Assembly: GCA_015680685.1 (NCBI GenBank)
Contig: MNCI01006534.1
Location: forward strand, 448,996 to 512,995
Source of the DNA: Gnetum montanum
Lineage: Eukaryota > Streptophyta > Gnetopsida > Gnetales > Gnetaceae
Length of the DNA stretch: 64,000 bases
Reading direction: 5' to 3'
In this document: piece by piece, positions 47,625 through 58,530 of the stretch
Layout: the number at the start of each line of letters is the position of its first letter
How positions within the stretch are numbered: the stretch's first letter is position 1
Notes under the pieces: model-generated
The model's input: only the letters and a program-made list of their open reading frames with translations
Databases searched by the model: none
What the model was told of the DNA's origin: nothing
Program-made: the position numbers and the translations under genes

Positions 47625-48450
47625 TGATGGGATACGATATTGCATGGGCCACGATATTGCATCCACCGCGATATCGCATTCCCCGCGATATCACGTATGT
47701 GATATCGCATTCCTTGCGATATCATGTATGCAATATCGCGGTGCACCGCAAAGTCTATAAATAAGAGGCGACTCTCCCTTGTTTCTAAGTTTAGGCCTCT
47801 TCAGAGATAGAATAATTTCCATGTGCCCATAGTAGGAGCTCCAAAGTGAATGGATCTTTATTCAAGCAAATATTGTACCTGAACACAAGTTTTTGTACGA
47901 CAATAAAGACGAACTTGGATAAACCTTGCAGTGCATGGACTAAGCTAGATAGGAATTTATTTACTGTTATTTATTATTTATTTTTAAAATTATTTATTAG
48001 TTGATTAATTATCTTTCAACCATTCTCTTCTAGTTAAGTGCATTCAGTACGGTCGCTTCAAGCATGTGTGTTACGCTTGGTGATCCCAGCAACAACTAGC
48101 GTTTGGTAACCAAGGTTGCATTGGTTTAGGGTGTGAACGGTAAGTGGGAACGGATATTGGTGCTAGGTTAATTAAGGCTTAGTTAGTTAGTTAAAGTTAG
48201 TTAATTAGTCTCTTCACCCTTCACCTCATTAGCATAGGAGATAAAACAAAAAAGACATAAAAATCATATACCTTAGACTTACTTAACCATACAACCGTGA
48301 CAAATACAAGTAAGTCTGGGAAGACAACGAATGATTAACCCTAAGTGTTCCATGAGGCGTGTAGGCACTTAGTCTACAAAGTTTGATAGGAGCGCGTGTG
48401 TAATGCTTGTATTCGTATGGTTGAGTGTAGGGGTACCTCACCACTCATCA
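47625..48450 (+). repeat. E4 5' LTR
   Basis: It starts TGATGGGATACG and ends CCACTCATCA, 826 bp. U3 holds about seven palindromic motifs of the GCGATATCGC type at 47633-47740, spaced roughly 13-18 bp, then TATA (TCTATAAATAAG) near 47755. GAATGGATCTTTATTCAAGC (47846) and the AATAAAGACGAAC motif (47902) are shared with E1, E3 and E8. Confidence 0.9.
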
Positions 48451-48451
48451 T

Positions 48452-48469
48452 TGGCGTTGTTGCCGGGGA
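48452..48469 (+). promoter_or_regulatory. E4 primer-binding site, tRNA-Asp type
   Basis: TGGCGTTGTTGCCGGGGA follows the LTR by one base. It differs from the complement of the plant tRNA-Asp 3' end (recalled) at two positions, both C to T. tRNA-Asp priming is a known feature of Athila elements. Confidence 0.8.
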
Positions 48470-48594
48470 CTAAGTGTTTGTGTGCTAAGTAGAACATAGG
48501 AAATTATCCACATCGTTGGGAGCTTAAACGAACCCTTAGGGTTAATTAAACAAAAAATTATATAATGGTTAATCAGCACACCGAATAAGATACA

Positions 48595-51156
48595 ATGTCT
48601 TCTTCTTCTTCTCATAAAAGCAATTCACCACCTAGGGGTCATACAAGGCATAGTTAGCAGTCTAAAACACATAACCAAAATCTACCAGTTCCTCAATAGT
48701 ATCGGGTGGTATATACTCATCTCAATGAGTATGTACCAAATTTTACCTTTATCCTCCATCAGGACGAACAACTACGTTGGAGAGATTTGCAAGGTAACAT
48801 AGTGTTACCTCCAAATCGGGCAGTTCCTAACATGCTTCTCCATGCTCTGGCACAGATAGGAATGACACAGCTCTATGCTGAATACATATAGGAAATTTTG
48901 ACACAAGGGATTACCATCCCATAGAAGCACAACGTTTAAGGGACTTGAGGTAGGAGAGCGACCATACATTGTTGAAGGGTAAAGGGGTCCCGCACGTCCT
49001 AAGTGAAATTGGAGATGGTAAACCACTTATAATGGGTTCTCTACTGAAAGATGTTCCTCCTCCTAATGATAGTGAGTAGGTGGGGTATTAGAACCTATGC
49101 TCCACAATACACAACCATGGTTTTGATCCCCGTGAACGCCAACTATTCACTGAGGGAACAAAAACACGACAAGGACAAGCATTCAGATCGTCATCATGAT
49201 CGGGGCCGAAGCCACAAAAGGGAAGGTAAGAAACATATTCATGGCGATGGTTCTCCTTCTTCTTCCCCTTCATCACATCATTCACCATCTTCTTCCACAT
49301 CAAGGCGTAGCCACAAAGAGCATAACGGTGAGGATAAGGGTAAGAAAAATGAGAGACTTCGAAGAGAGAGTCAAGAGAGAGGATGAGGGCAGTCTAGAGA
49401 GTCTAGGGATTGTAGAAGGGAAAGTAGGGAACAACATAGACATCATAGACTTCATGAAAGAGATGATCATGATGAACCCCTACTTGCAACCCGGAGTATG
49501 CTAGATATTATGGAGGTAGTGAGAATACCAACAAGGCATCAAAAAGATAGCCGGATCAAGCGCTTAGACATGAATAATATCCCACGCTTTGAGGGGGGAT
49601 ATAATTCTGATCCACAAAATCATTTACAGGAATTCCATGATGCTTGCGCCTTGAAAAACATAGAAAACGAGTGGCAAAAACTAAAGTTGTTTCCTAGGAC
49701 ACTCATAAAGGAAGTAGAGAGTTGGTATTGGTCCTTAGAGCCGAAAACCATTAGGAGGTGGAGTATGATGTTAGAATTGTTCAACGACAAATATCAAATG
49801 TACTCCAGAGTGTCTAACTTGCATAAGCAGATCCAAGGATGGAAGCAAGGTACTCATGAACCCTTGGATGTTGCCATGGGCCGCTACTATGCATTGTTAC
49901 ATTGTTGCATGGGCCATGGTTACGCACAACGGGATCAACTCCGCCATCTCATAGATGGGCTAAGGTATGAAACTATGAGAACCCTTGGGACTTATGCCCA
50001 AGGGAGACTATTTGAACTTAGATCCCATGAAGTTCATCGATTGCTAGAGAAAGTAGCTAAAGAAGAAGGGGAGCTACGGAAAAAAGAAAGTGCAAAAGAA
50101 TATAACCATGATCCTTCCCTTCGGAAGAGGGGAGTGAGATTTTGCAATGAAGAGGATGAGTCACCACTCGAAGAGTTGGTGAATAGAAAAACCTTACTGC
50201 TTCAAAAGTTAACAATGGAAATGTCGGCTAAGGTAGACGAAATATGGAGCTCCTTAGATAGTAAAATTGAAACTGTCCTAAAGATTGTAGAGGAATCTAA
50301 GGAGGAACGAAGTAGTGACAAGGACAAGAAAAAGCGGAGAGATTCAGGCCATGCACGTGATAAGGGTAAGGGAAAAATAAATATCTCCGATGAGGTTGTG
50401 GATTCAGACATAGACAATGACGGTGGATGTGAGATCTGCCAATATGACTATCCTAAGGGATGTTGTCCAATCATCTCACATCTACAAGAGTCTGGGGTGT
50501 ATGCACTCAACTCAGGACTTAACAGACGGCAGACACCCCGAAGGTTACCTTATCCCCAAGGTAACCCAAGGCAGTTCCACCAACCGTTAACATACTATCC
50601 AAGTGGAACTCCACTACAACCTATCGAGCAACATCAATAGTGGCAACACCCACAGTCATGGGGGATGCCATCGCCGAGACAACAATACCCTTATCGGCAA
50701 CCCAATCCTTATGGCTATTACGTGTAGTAGCTAGTTTCTCCAAGTGACTCTATGGATCACGCAACCCCACAACGTTACTATCAAGTTCGAGAGTACTTTA
50801 GAAGGACTCCTTCTCCTCCAGGAGACGCTCCACATCCATACCATCCTCCGAATCCATCCACCACTCTTACACCAGTAGTTCCACTACCTTCCACTCCAAA
50901 AATGCAAGGGGAACTCCCCACTCAACCGCAGCAACGTAATGCTATAAGAGTAGTAAACCTTCAACCTGCTGCTGGTTGTGACAATTGCAAGAAGAGAAGA
51001 CCTTTCTTCAAAACCAAAAGGCCAGAAAAGCTCTCACAACCACAAGCGGTTGAGTTTGTGCACACTCCTCCAACATACAAGGCTTTGGAGCTCCCTTCAA
51101 ACCAATACCAGAGCTCAACGCATACGGTTATGTTAACACATATTGTAACTGACTAG
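48595..51156 (+). pseudogene. gag: E4 gag, best-preserved gag in the window
   Basis: The start MSSSSSHKSNSPPRG at 48595 soon meets TAG. A conserved N-terminal domain follows at 48706-48891 (VVYTHLNEYVPNFTFILHQD...RDLQGNIVLPPNRAVPNM). A charged His/Lys/Asp/Arg linker lies near 49150-49390. The main frame 49498-50640 is open for 380 codons: capsid-like NNIPRFEGGYNSDPQNHLQE, KLKLFPRTLIKEVESWYWSL and MGRYYALLHCCMGHGY, then a coiled-coil-like EGELRKKESAKEY region and the cysteine block CEICQYDYPKGCCPIISHL (about 50430-50486). A TAG at 50638 (HQ-stop-WQHP) and another at 50727 separate it from 50752-51156, a proline-rich tail with CDNCKKRRPFFKTKRP. Confidence 0.88.
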
Positions 51157-51875
51157 ATCAAGGTAGGACACCTTCCCAGGAAACTATCTAACCTTGGAAG
51201 TCCCTTAATGTATCTCCAAGTCCTCGGGAATGAACCACATAAGGCTCTTTTTGACTCAAGTTTCGGAGTCAACTTAATATCATGAGAAATGTATCAAGCC
51301 TGGAACCTACCCCAACTCAAGAAGAGAAATATTCAACTAGATCTAGCTGACCAGTCCATCACCATTCCCTTGGGATTGGTGGAGGAGATCATTACCACTG
51401 TGTGTTGTTGGTCATACCTAGCTGATTTCTTGGTGATCGAAGTTAATAGCAATGAAGGGGACTTCCCAATTATAATGGGAAGGGCATGGCTAAGTACAAT
51501 AGATGCATGCCTAGGAATCCACGATCTTTCCTTGGAAACATCTAAGGTAAGCATTTATGGAAAGATCAAGAAGAAGAAAGTTTCATGCATCACATACAGT
51601 GACTCAAAGGGTGATGACATGGAGGAATGCTCAGCATCTCCTACATGAAACTGGTATGCCCTAGAAGCTCTGCGACAAAGGTGCCTGTATGTAGCAACCA
51701 TAAAACAAGTGGACACCCGATGGTTGACAGGTAAACGAAAGAGCAACCAACCAACATGCATGGAATAATCTGGGGAAATAACCCATGCCAGCAATGAAGG
51801 CATAGATACCTTGGAATATGAGCATTGCCGACTTCCATTCCTTAATCTAAGAACATCAATTGGGAGAAGTTGGAC
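51157..51875 (+). pseudogene. E4 aspartic protease pseudogene
   Basis: KALFDSSFGVNLIS at about 51240-51285 is the active site, with Asp kept but the Gly of DSG replaced by Ser. The 119-codon frame 51289-51648 reads MYQAWNLPQLKKRNIQLDLA, ITIPLGLVEEIITTVC, FLVIEVNSNEGDFPIIMGRA and WLSTIDACLGIHDLSLETSK. Similarity to E1 continues in broken form to about 51875, where E1 goes on into pol and E4 does not. The pol deletion junction is therefore near 51875. Confidence 0.8.
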
Positions 51876-53049
51876 ACTTCTAAGAAATTCAAACAGGCAC
51901 TCATTATTTCGGATCTCTCCCCTTCCATTTAGTCATGGGGGAGATGGCCACCTATGCTAATAATTTGGGGCCCTCAGTTCTTTTTAATTTTTTTTACACA
52001 TTTTTGTTTTACATGTTTTTGTTTTACACATTTTTGTTTTACAAATTTCTTTAACTTTTCTTGTTTTTTGTTTTACAACATCGTTATAATTTTTCATTTC
52101 TTTGTGTGTGTGTGTGTGTGTTATTTATCTTGTAAGTTAATCATTTAAAAAGTGTTCTTCATGATGGTATGAACTTTTTTCCTATTGATTGCTAATGTTT
52201 GGTTTTTACCTTTAAGTTATGATGTTGATATTAGGGTATGTTTCTTTTGATATAGCAAGAAATGAGTCCACTTCATCCATTCATCCATAAATTTCTATGG
52301 TCTCTCTTGGCTTGGAAATGTACAGTCCCTTTCATAATAAGAACTCTAATGAATCGGTGACTAGGCATTTCTCAAACTAAGGAAGGACTCAAGGCTTGAA
52401 AAGGGTGTGACTTCAAAGGAACTTGATGCATTTGTGTTGGCCGTTCTCTTGGGTTCTTGTTTGTTTTCTTCTTGAGTTTTCTTATTGTTTCGACGTTACC
52501 CAATTATTGGGAAGCTGAGTTAATAAAAATAACAAAGTCTTTGCATGGTGTGATTCTCACGCATAAACACATAAAAAAAAGTGTGAGAATTCAAAGCACA
52601 CCCCTTGGACGAAATAACCATTTGGGCTACAAGCACTAGTTATGGAACTAAAATAAAAATGTTCCCTCTAACTAAGGCCCTTCTCGCTTCCCATTCTCTC
52701 CTCCTTCATTTTGTCAGAATGGTGGTGGCTCTTGGGTGAAGGCATTCTTGTTACTTCAAGAGGATGGATTGGCCAAATGCATTAATGCGAAGTCACTGGA
52801 TGTGGTATGTTTGAGGTCAGACTTGGAATGGAATCTACTAAGTCACATTAATCATGAAGTCCACAAGGGCCTGTACACCAGCTTGTTCTTGGGATTCCAT
52901 TCCATTCTCCTCTCTCCATTCCATTCTTCTCTCCATTGTTCACCTCATTTCTAGTTGTATCATTAGTGTATATTTTGGTTGACGCATTGTTTTCTTTTTG
53001 GTAAATCTTGCGATTAAGACTTTAACTCTTGTTCCAAGTGACATTCCCA
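51876..53049 (+). other. E4 non-coding 3' region
   Basis: No gene is seen. At 51926-51945 TTTAGTCATGGGGGAG copies the polypurine box found before the E1 and E2 3' LTRs, but no LTR follows. A T-rich tract with three TTTTTGTTTTACA units lies at 51990-52050, and a (GT)n microsatellite at 52103-52121. The right end runs into the N gap. Confidence 0.6.
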
Positions 53050-53923
53050 NNNNNNNNNNNNNNNNNNNNNNNNNNNNNNNNNNNNNNNNNNNNNNNNNNN
53101 NNNNNNNNNNNNNNNNNNNNNNNNNNNNNNNNNNNNNNNNNNNNNNNNNNNNNNNNNNNNNNNNNNNNNNNNNNNNNNNNNNNNNNNNNNNNNNNNNNNN
53201 NNNNNNNNNNNNNNNNNNNNNNNNNNNNNNNNNNNNNNNNNNNNNNNNNNNNNNNNNNNNNNNNNNNNNNNNNNNNNNNNNNNNNNNNNNNNNNNNNNNN
53301 NNNNNNNNNNNNNNNNNNNNNNNNNNNNNNNNNNNNNNNNNNNNNNNNNNNNNNNNNNNNNNNNNNNNNNNNNNNNNNNNNNNNNNNNNNNNNNNNNNNN
53401 NNNNNNNNNNNNNNNNNNNNNNNNNNNNNNNNNNNNNNNNNNNNNNNNNNNNNNNNNNNNNNNNNNNNNNNNNNNNNNNNNNNNNNNNNNNNNNNNNNNN
53501 NNNNNNNNNNNNNNNNNNNNNNNNNNNNNNNNNNNNNNNNNNNNNNNNNNNNNNNNNNNNNNNNNNNNNNNNNNNNNNNNNNNNNNNNNNNNNNNNNNNN
53601 NNNNNNNNNNNNNNNNNNNNNNNNNNNNNNNNNNNNNNNNNNNNNNNNNNNNNNNNNNNNNNNNNNNNNNNNNNNNNNNNNNNNNNNNNNNNNNNNNNNN
53701 NNNNNNNNNNNNNNNNNNNNNNNNNNNNNNNNNNNNNNNNNNNNNNNNNNNNNNNNNNNNNNNNNNNNNNNNNNNNNNNNNNNNNNNNNNNNNNNNNNNN
53801 NNNNNNNNNNNNNNNNNNNNNNNNNNNNNNNNNNNNNNNNNNNNNNNNNNNNNNNNNNNNNNNNNNNNNNNNNNNNNNNNNNNNNNNNNNNNNNNNNNNN
53901 NNNNNNNNNNNNNNNNNNNNNNN
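53050..53923. other. Assembly gap, 874 N
   Basis: The bases are unknown. By comparison with the left LTR, about 519 bp of 3' LTR (equivalent to 47625-48143) plus the polypurine tract should lie inside it, leaving little room for coding sequence if the gap size is right. Confidence 0.99.
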
Positions 53924-54216
53924 GTGGGAACAAATACTGATGCTAGGTTAATTAAGGCTTAGTTAGTTAATTAGTCTCTTCACCCTTCACCTCATTAGCA
54001 TAGGAGATAAAATAGAAAAGACATAAAAATCATATACCTCAGACTTACTTAACCATACAACCATGAAAAATACAAGTAATTATGGGAAGACAATGAATGA
54101 TTAACCCTAAGTATTCCATGAGGCGTGTAGGCACTTAGTCTATGGAGTTCAACCGGATTGTGTGTGTAACACTCGTATTCGTATGGTTGAGTGTAGGGGT
54201 ACCTCACCACTCATCA
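53924..54216 (+). repeat. E4 3' LTR, right part
   Basis: It aligns with 48144-48450 from GTGGGAAC to CCACTCATCA. It lacks a 14-bp AGTTAAAGTTAGTT repeat unit present on the left. Divergence is concentrated in a patch near 54141-54175. Confidence 0.9.
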
Positions 54217-54640
54217 CTTGGTTTATGGTTTTGAAGCTATTTTACCTCTTGAATTGTAGGTGCGTTTACTCTGAGTAGCCTTAATTAACTTTCTCAATGA
54301 TGAGATAAACAAGGGGTTACGGATGATAGCCTTGGACTCGGTGGAGGAGCAACGTATGTAAGCACTTGCTTATATTGAACACTATCAAGAGAGATAAAAG
54401 TGACAACATCACCATAACTTTATCATGCGTAAGATCAAGAAGGGTGACCTAGTCCTCAAAGCCATCTGTGAACATGAAGACAAATTCTTAGCCAACTAGG
54501 AAGGGTCCTTCCTTATCACTAGAGCCTACAAGAATGGTGCATTTAGAATAGCTAACATGGATAAGAATGAGCTACTAATCTGGTTAGTCATTCCTATCTA
54601 AAGCCATACTACATGTACCTGACAATCATCAACATGCAAG
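54217..54640 (+). pseudogene. E5 integrase pseudogene, C-terminal part
   Basis: The frame resumes with YGFEAILPLEL, completing the YSLV-YG motif broken at 47624. DEINKGLRMIALDSVEEQRM, ALAYIEHYQER and KKGDLVLKAICEH follow, then EGSFLITRAYKNGAFRIANM, the usual integrase C-terminal module. Stops and shifts occur. Confidence 0.8.
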
Positions 54641-54651
54641 CCTGGTTTTAA

Positions 54652-54745
54652 TGATTTGCTATGACCTTAAATTGGCAACATAGCCTGCCAAGGCCTTAAA
54701 AATAATACCATGTCCTACCACAACCTTAAACTAGCAACATTAGTG
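54652..54745 (+). repeat. E5 3' cluster of CTA-GACCTTAAACTAG units
   Basis: Three imperfect units (TTGCTATGACCTTAAATTGG, CTGCCAAGGCCTTAAAA, CTACCACAACCTTAAACTAG) match the E6 array. They lie just downstream of integrase. Confidence 0.7.
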
Positions 54746-54856
54746 ACCTAAATAGCCTGATTCTTATGTGTCCTATATGCATTGTAGTGTTATAATATGT
54801 AGTGGTGCTTTGTATTCTTTGTCAGTGTCTCTCATTTCAATCCTCTAAACACGAAC

Positions 54857-54905
54857 AAAGAGGGACCATTGAAACACCACAAAAATTTGCATGTTATAGC
54901 TAATT
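54857..54905 (+). repeat. E5 polypurine tract and start of 3' LTR
   Basis: AAAGAGGGACCAT (54857-54869) is followed by TGAAACACCACAAAAATTTG and CATGTTATAGCTAATT, matching the E5 5' LTR start (25345) for about 36 bases. It then diverges, so the rest of the LTR is deleted or replaced. Confidence 0.75.
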
Positions 54906-55379
54906 GTAAGGATGTTCATAGCCTATTTAAGGTAAATTTTGTATCTTTTGAAGGACTTTTGGATCATTTGCATTTAGGTTGACATCCACAAGTCCACAAC
55001 CATTTCTCTCTCAACGTAGATCATTATAATAGAGAGAACCTATGGCGTACAAAGTTTAAAAGTAGATCATTCGAGATATTTAATTGCAAATATCATTATA
55101 GAGCACATCCTACTATCTGCATTAAATTTCAAGGATATTCTTTGATCTCTTAGGCTTTTAAGGCTCACAACTTGTATTCTTTAAACTTTGATTTTCATAA
55201 AGTTTTTATCATATTTAATACAAAGTTTGTAGTTTCTTGTGTTTGCCATATTTGTTTTTACATTTCTCTATTCTTGGATCTAACATTTGAATTATCATTG
55301 CATATGTTTTTGTTTTTATTTCACATCTATTACAAGCTGGCCACCTCATCCCATGATAAGAATCAAACTCCAAATGCCT
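54906..55379. other. Unassigned junction between E5 and E7
   Basis: An AT-rich segment that matches neither the E5 LTR nor a gag. A 90-codon frame at 55172-55444 is rich in F, I and L, with no homologue I recognise. It may be the residue of LTR recombination between the two elements. Confidence 0.3.
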
Positions 55380-57870
55380 GTTTGAGATCATCCACTAAAA
55401 TAGGAAAGAGTATATTCCTTCACCTTATGATCAAATTCAACTAACGAATTTTTATACATGCTTGTTGATCCAACTAATAGACATTGATGAGATGAGTAAG
55501 GAAATTAGCTCAAATAAAAACCAAGAGGACTAGGATGAGTTCAAAGTAAAGCATGAACCAAATACATTCATATGAGACCTTTTCCAATAGTCAGCTCCAC
55601 AAGAAACCATCCCTAGCTCTACATCTCTAGTTTCCTTTGTGAATGATGTTCCTCAGTCTTGTTCCTTGTATCCTACCATGTTTGATCTAATACCTATTGT
55701 AGTGGCACATCAATGTTAGCCCATGCCCCATTCTACCTCCTTGTTCTCATCAATATCCTTTACAACTTAACCCTATTCTTTGCAACCATCATTGGTAGTA
55801 TCCTTCACACCACCTCCTTTCTTCATCTTGGTATACCCCTCTTTGGCACCCTAAGTTTCATAAGCTTCTCACACCCTTTTTGTCTCTTTATCCTACATGT
55901 CCCGATCCAAACATCCTTCTCCTTATCTAATCCCTCTATGACTATGATCACCCAACCTTTTTTTGTCCATATCAATGTTAATAGCATGGCCCCAAGCCAC
56001 CCAACTTCCCCCATAGCCAGTAGTTAAAACTCTGTAACTTGCAAGAATGCCCCAAGGCTTGAATCAAGCATTCCAAATGATCCAAGACCTCACCTAAGAA
56101 CTATGGAAGCTCAAAGCCTCCATCACATAGATGGTAAAAATTATAGATTTCTACCAAGATGATTCCATTAGCCCTTCCATCCCACAAATAACTCTTCCCA
56201 TGGGTATTGTAATTCCCAGCTTCACTAAATATAATGAGAAGGATGATCCTAACTCACATCTCATTACCTTCTATTTTGAGTTCTTGTTGTTACAAGCTTG
56301 GCCCCATACTATGATGCACATATTCCCCATGTCTTTAAGTAAAAAGGCCTTAGATTGGTATTGTGCATTATCTAGAGGCTCTATTGCATATATAGAAGGC
56401 TTGATTTTACAATTCATTGACCATTTTAAGTACAACTTGAGACTCGATACCACACTAGACTAGCTTAAGAAGGTCAAATAGGGGCCTCTTGAAACTATTA
56501 AAAAATTCATCTAGAGATGAAATGTCATCTTTAACAAGATCCCTAAGTTCATTTTTGAAACACACCTTTTAGTCATCTTCAAGGAACCAATTAATGATTT
56601 TGTCAAGTCTAAACTATACTACCTAGATCCATGGTCACCCAGCCAAGCCTTTTTCCAAATCAAAAACATAGAGGATGCTATGAAAGCTAGTAATAATCCA
56701 ACATATGTAATAGACAAGAATTAGCACATGAGAAAGGATAGGAATAAGGGGAAACAAAACCATGTAGTCATGGCCATAATGGCCAAAGAAATAAAAACCA
56801 TGAAGGAGCCAAGAACAACACAATCAAAGGACCCTACCACCACCACTCAACCATTGGCATGAGGTACTTCCATCTCTAATCCACTAAGGCCAAACTTTAA
56901 AAGAAAGGATTGGTCCAAATACACAAAATTACCCATGAAACTATCTGATATTCTTGATTAGTTGCTAAAGAGTAGCTGCATCCAATACAAATAACTAACT
57001 AAGAACACCTACAAGAGGCATAATCACTTGTGTGAGATCACTAAAGATCCCACCATCACCACCAAAGATGATTCATTCATGTCCAAATACTTTAAACTAG
57101 ACTGATTCTACCATTATTACCAACTTCTTGGCCATGACATTGATTTTTTATTGGTTCTAAAAGATGATTTATAGAAGATGATAGATGTGGAAAGTTGGTT
57201 GTAGATTCATCCAACTTGGTTGTGACTTAAAACTAGAACATGCAAGTGTACATGGATCCATTAAATGCTAACAATGACCCATATACCATAGCTACATTAA
57301 ACGTTAATAATAATTCTAGATCTATCAAGGAGCCATTTGTGATTCAAGTACATTCTTGTAATGAAAGGGATCAACTTCATCAAGTTTAAGGACTCTTTTT
57401 ATTATAAGGGTACCATCACTTATACTTCCCAAAGAACCATTTGTTATTACAATGTACCCTCCTACCAATGCTAAGCCTATAGCCCAAGTTGACCAATGTC
57501 CTTCTATGACAGCCAATGCTTAAACATCTTCTCAATCAAATAATAAAAAATCATCACCAAAACAATATAAGAAGCTAACTCATAAGCCTAAGGCTAAGAA
57601 CACTAACCAACCAAAGGTTTGGAAGGAGGTTAACCCACCGAAGCCTATCTTAAATTTATTAGTAGCTCTGGATACCAACATCCAAGTTGCCTTAACGAGT
57701 AAACCTAGGAAGAACAATAAATAATAAGAGAATGGAAAGGATGCTACATAAAAAATTCAAAAACATGAAGTGAAAATCTTGGATGAAATGGAGGAGGTTA
57801 AGAGCAACAAAAATAAACAAACATGAAACAATGATAAAGACTTCCTCACTACCATGGAGTAGGTTAAGCT
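55380..57870 (+). pseudogene. gag: E7 gag pseudogene
   Basis: The capsid region is open at 56131-56463: MVKIIDFYQDDSISPSIPQI, FTKYNEKDDPNSHLITFYFE and KKALDWYCALSRGSIAYIEG, parallel to E6. HLLVIFKEPINDFVKSKLYY follows near 56560-56620. The zinc-knuckle equivalent FYHYYQLLGHDIDF (about 57107) has lost its cysteines. One PFVIQV repeat remains near 57330, with others frameshifted. Stops are numerous. Confidence 0.8.
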
Positions 57871-58530
57871 CTTAAATAGAAAAAAAATTCTTTGAGCTTA
57901 TACGACCTAGTGATGACCTTGCCTACTCACCGTAAAGCCTTAGTTGAGATGTTGACTTCCATTCCTAGCAGTGAAGATATTTCTACTAATAAGGAAGCCA
58001 TCCATGTAGTGATGGTACCACCTTTACCTAGGGAAGAAACTAAGTTAGCTATCTTAACATTTCATGATAGTGAGGTAAAGATCAAATCACAAAGTCGTGA
58101 GGTGTCAAGGGTCCCTCTCTTCATAATGATAATGGTTAATTGATACAAGGAATACTAAGTGCATGATGATGATGGGAAAATAATGAATGTTATACCATTT
58201 CCCATCATGAAGTGCTTAGGCTTGTTAGAACACATTCAAAGCACTTTCACTTTTTCTCTTAAGTCCTTTAATAGGTCATGAGTAGTAGTGAGAGTACCTA
58301 TTTCTCTAGACTTCATTGCTAGGGATCAATTCTTCACATTTTTTGATTTCTTAGTGGTGGAAAAGACACTAGGGTTTAATCTAATCCTAGGAAGGTCTTG
58401 GTTAGCAAAATTAAGAGCAGTTTCTTCTCCTATATATCAAGAAATTTACTTACCTTATGAGGGAGATGAAATTATAATCCATGGAGATGATTTAGTCCCA
58501 TTATTAATCAACAATGTTGATGTAGAGTAA
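57871..58530 (+). pseudogene. E7 aspartic protease pseudogene
   Basis: SLYDLVMTLPTHRKALVEML and SSEDISTNKEAIHVVMVPPL lead to VHDDDGKIMNVIPFPIMKCL (active site DDG, about 58160). VRVPISLDFIARDQFFTFFD, GFNLILGRSWLAKLRAVSSP and YQEIYLPYEGDEIIIHGDDL follow in the open frame 58288-58530. Confidence 0.8.

Larger units (their letters stand above)
47625..54216 (+). mobile_element. E4: pol-less Athila-like LTR element (gag and protease only)
   Basis: It lies between perfect 5-bp target copies CTTGG (47620-47624 and 54217-54221), and E5 integrase reads through once it is removed. It has a left LTR 47625-48450, a tRNA-Asp primer site, gag, protease and a non-coding 3' part. An 874-N gap (53050-53923) hides the polypurine tract and the left part of the 3' LTR. 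No RT, RNase H or integrase is visible, and none would fit in the gap at its stated size. Over the ~293 comparable LTR bases I count about 26 substitutions plus a 14-bp indel. Confidence 0.9.
25345..54905 (+). mobile_element. E5: giant Tat/Ogre-like retrotransposon hosting E6 and E4
   Basis: The 5' LTR begins TGAAACATTACAAAAATTTG at 25345, and the 3' LTR begins TGAAACACCACAAAAATTTG at 54870 after a polypurine tract. Between them are gag, protease, an antisense gene, a long tandem array, RT, RNase H, a second RNase H and integrase. E6 interrupts gag and E4 interrupts integrase. Removing both leaves roughly 15 kb, a size typical of Tat/Ogre elements, which also carry a dual RNase H. The 3' LTR is recognisable only for about 36 bp, so the outer end is unknown. 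Confidence 0.8.

Noticed and set aside
52103-52121. (GT)n microsatellite
   Set aside because: Real but ordinary; it is mentioned only within the E4 3' region.
52998-53951. Three open frames of about 300 codons across 53022-53940
   Set aside because: They consist almost wholly of N and reflect the assembly gap.
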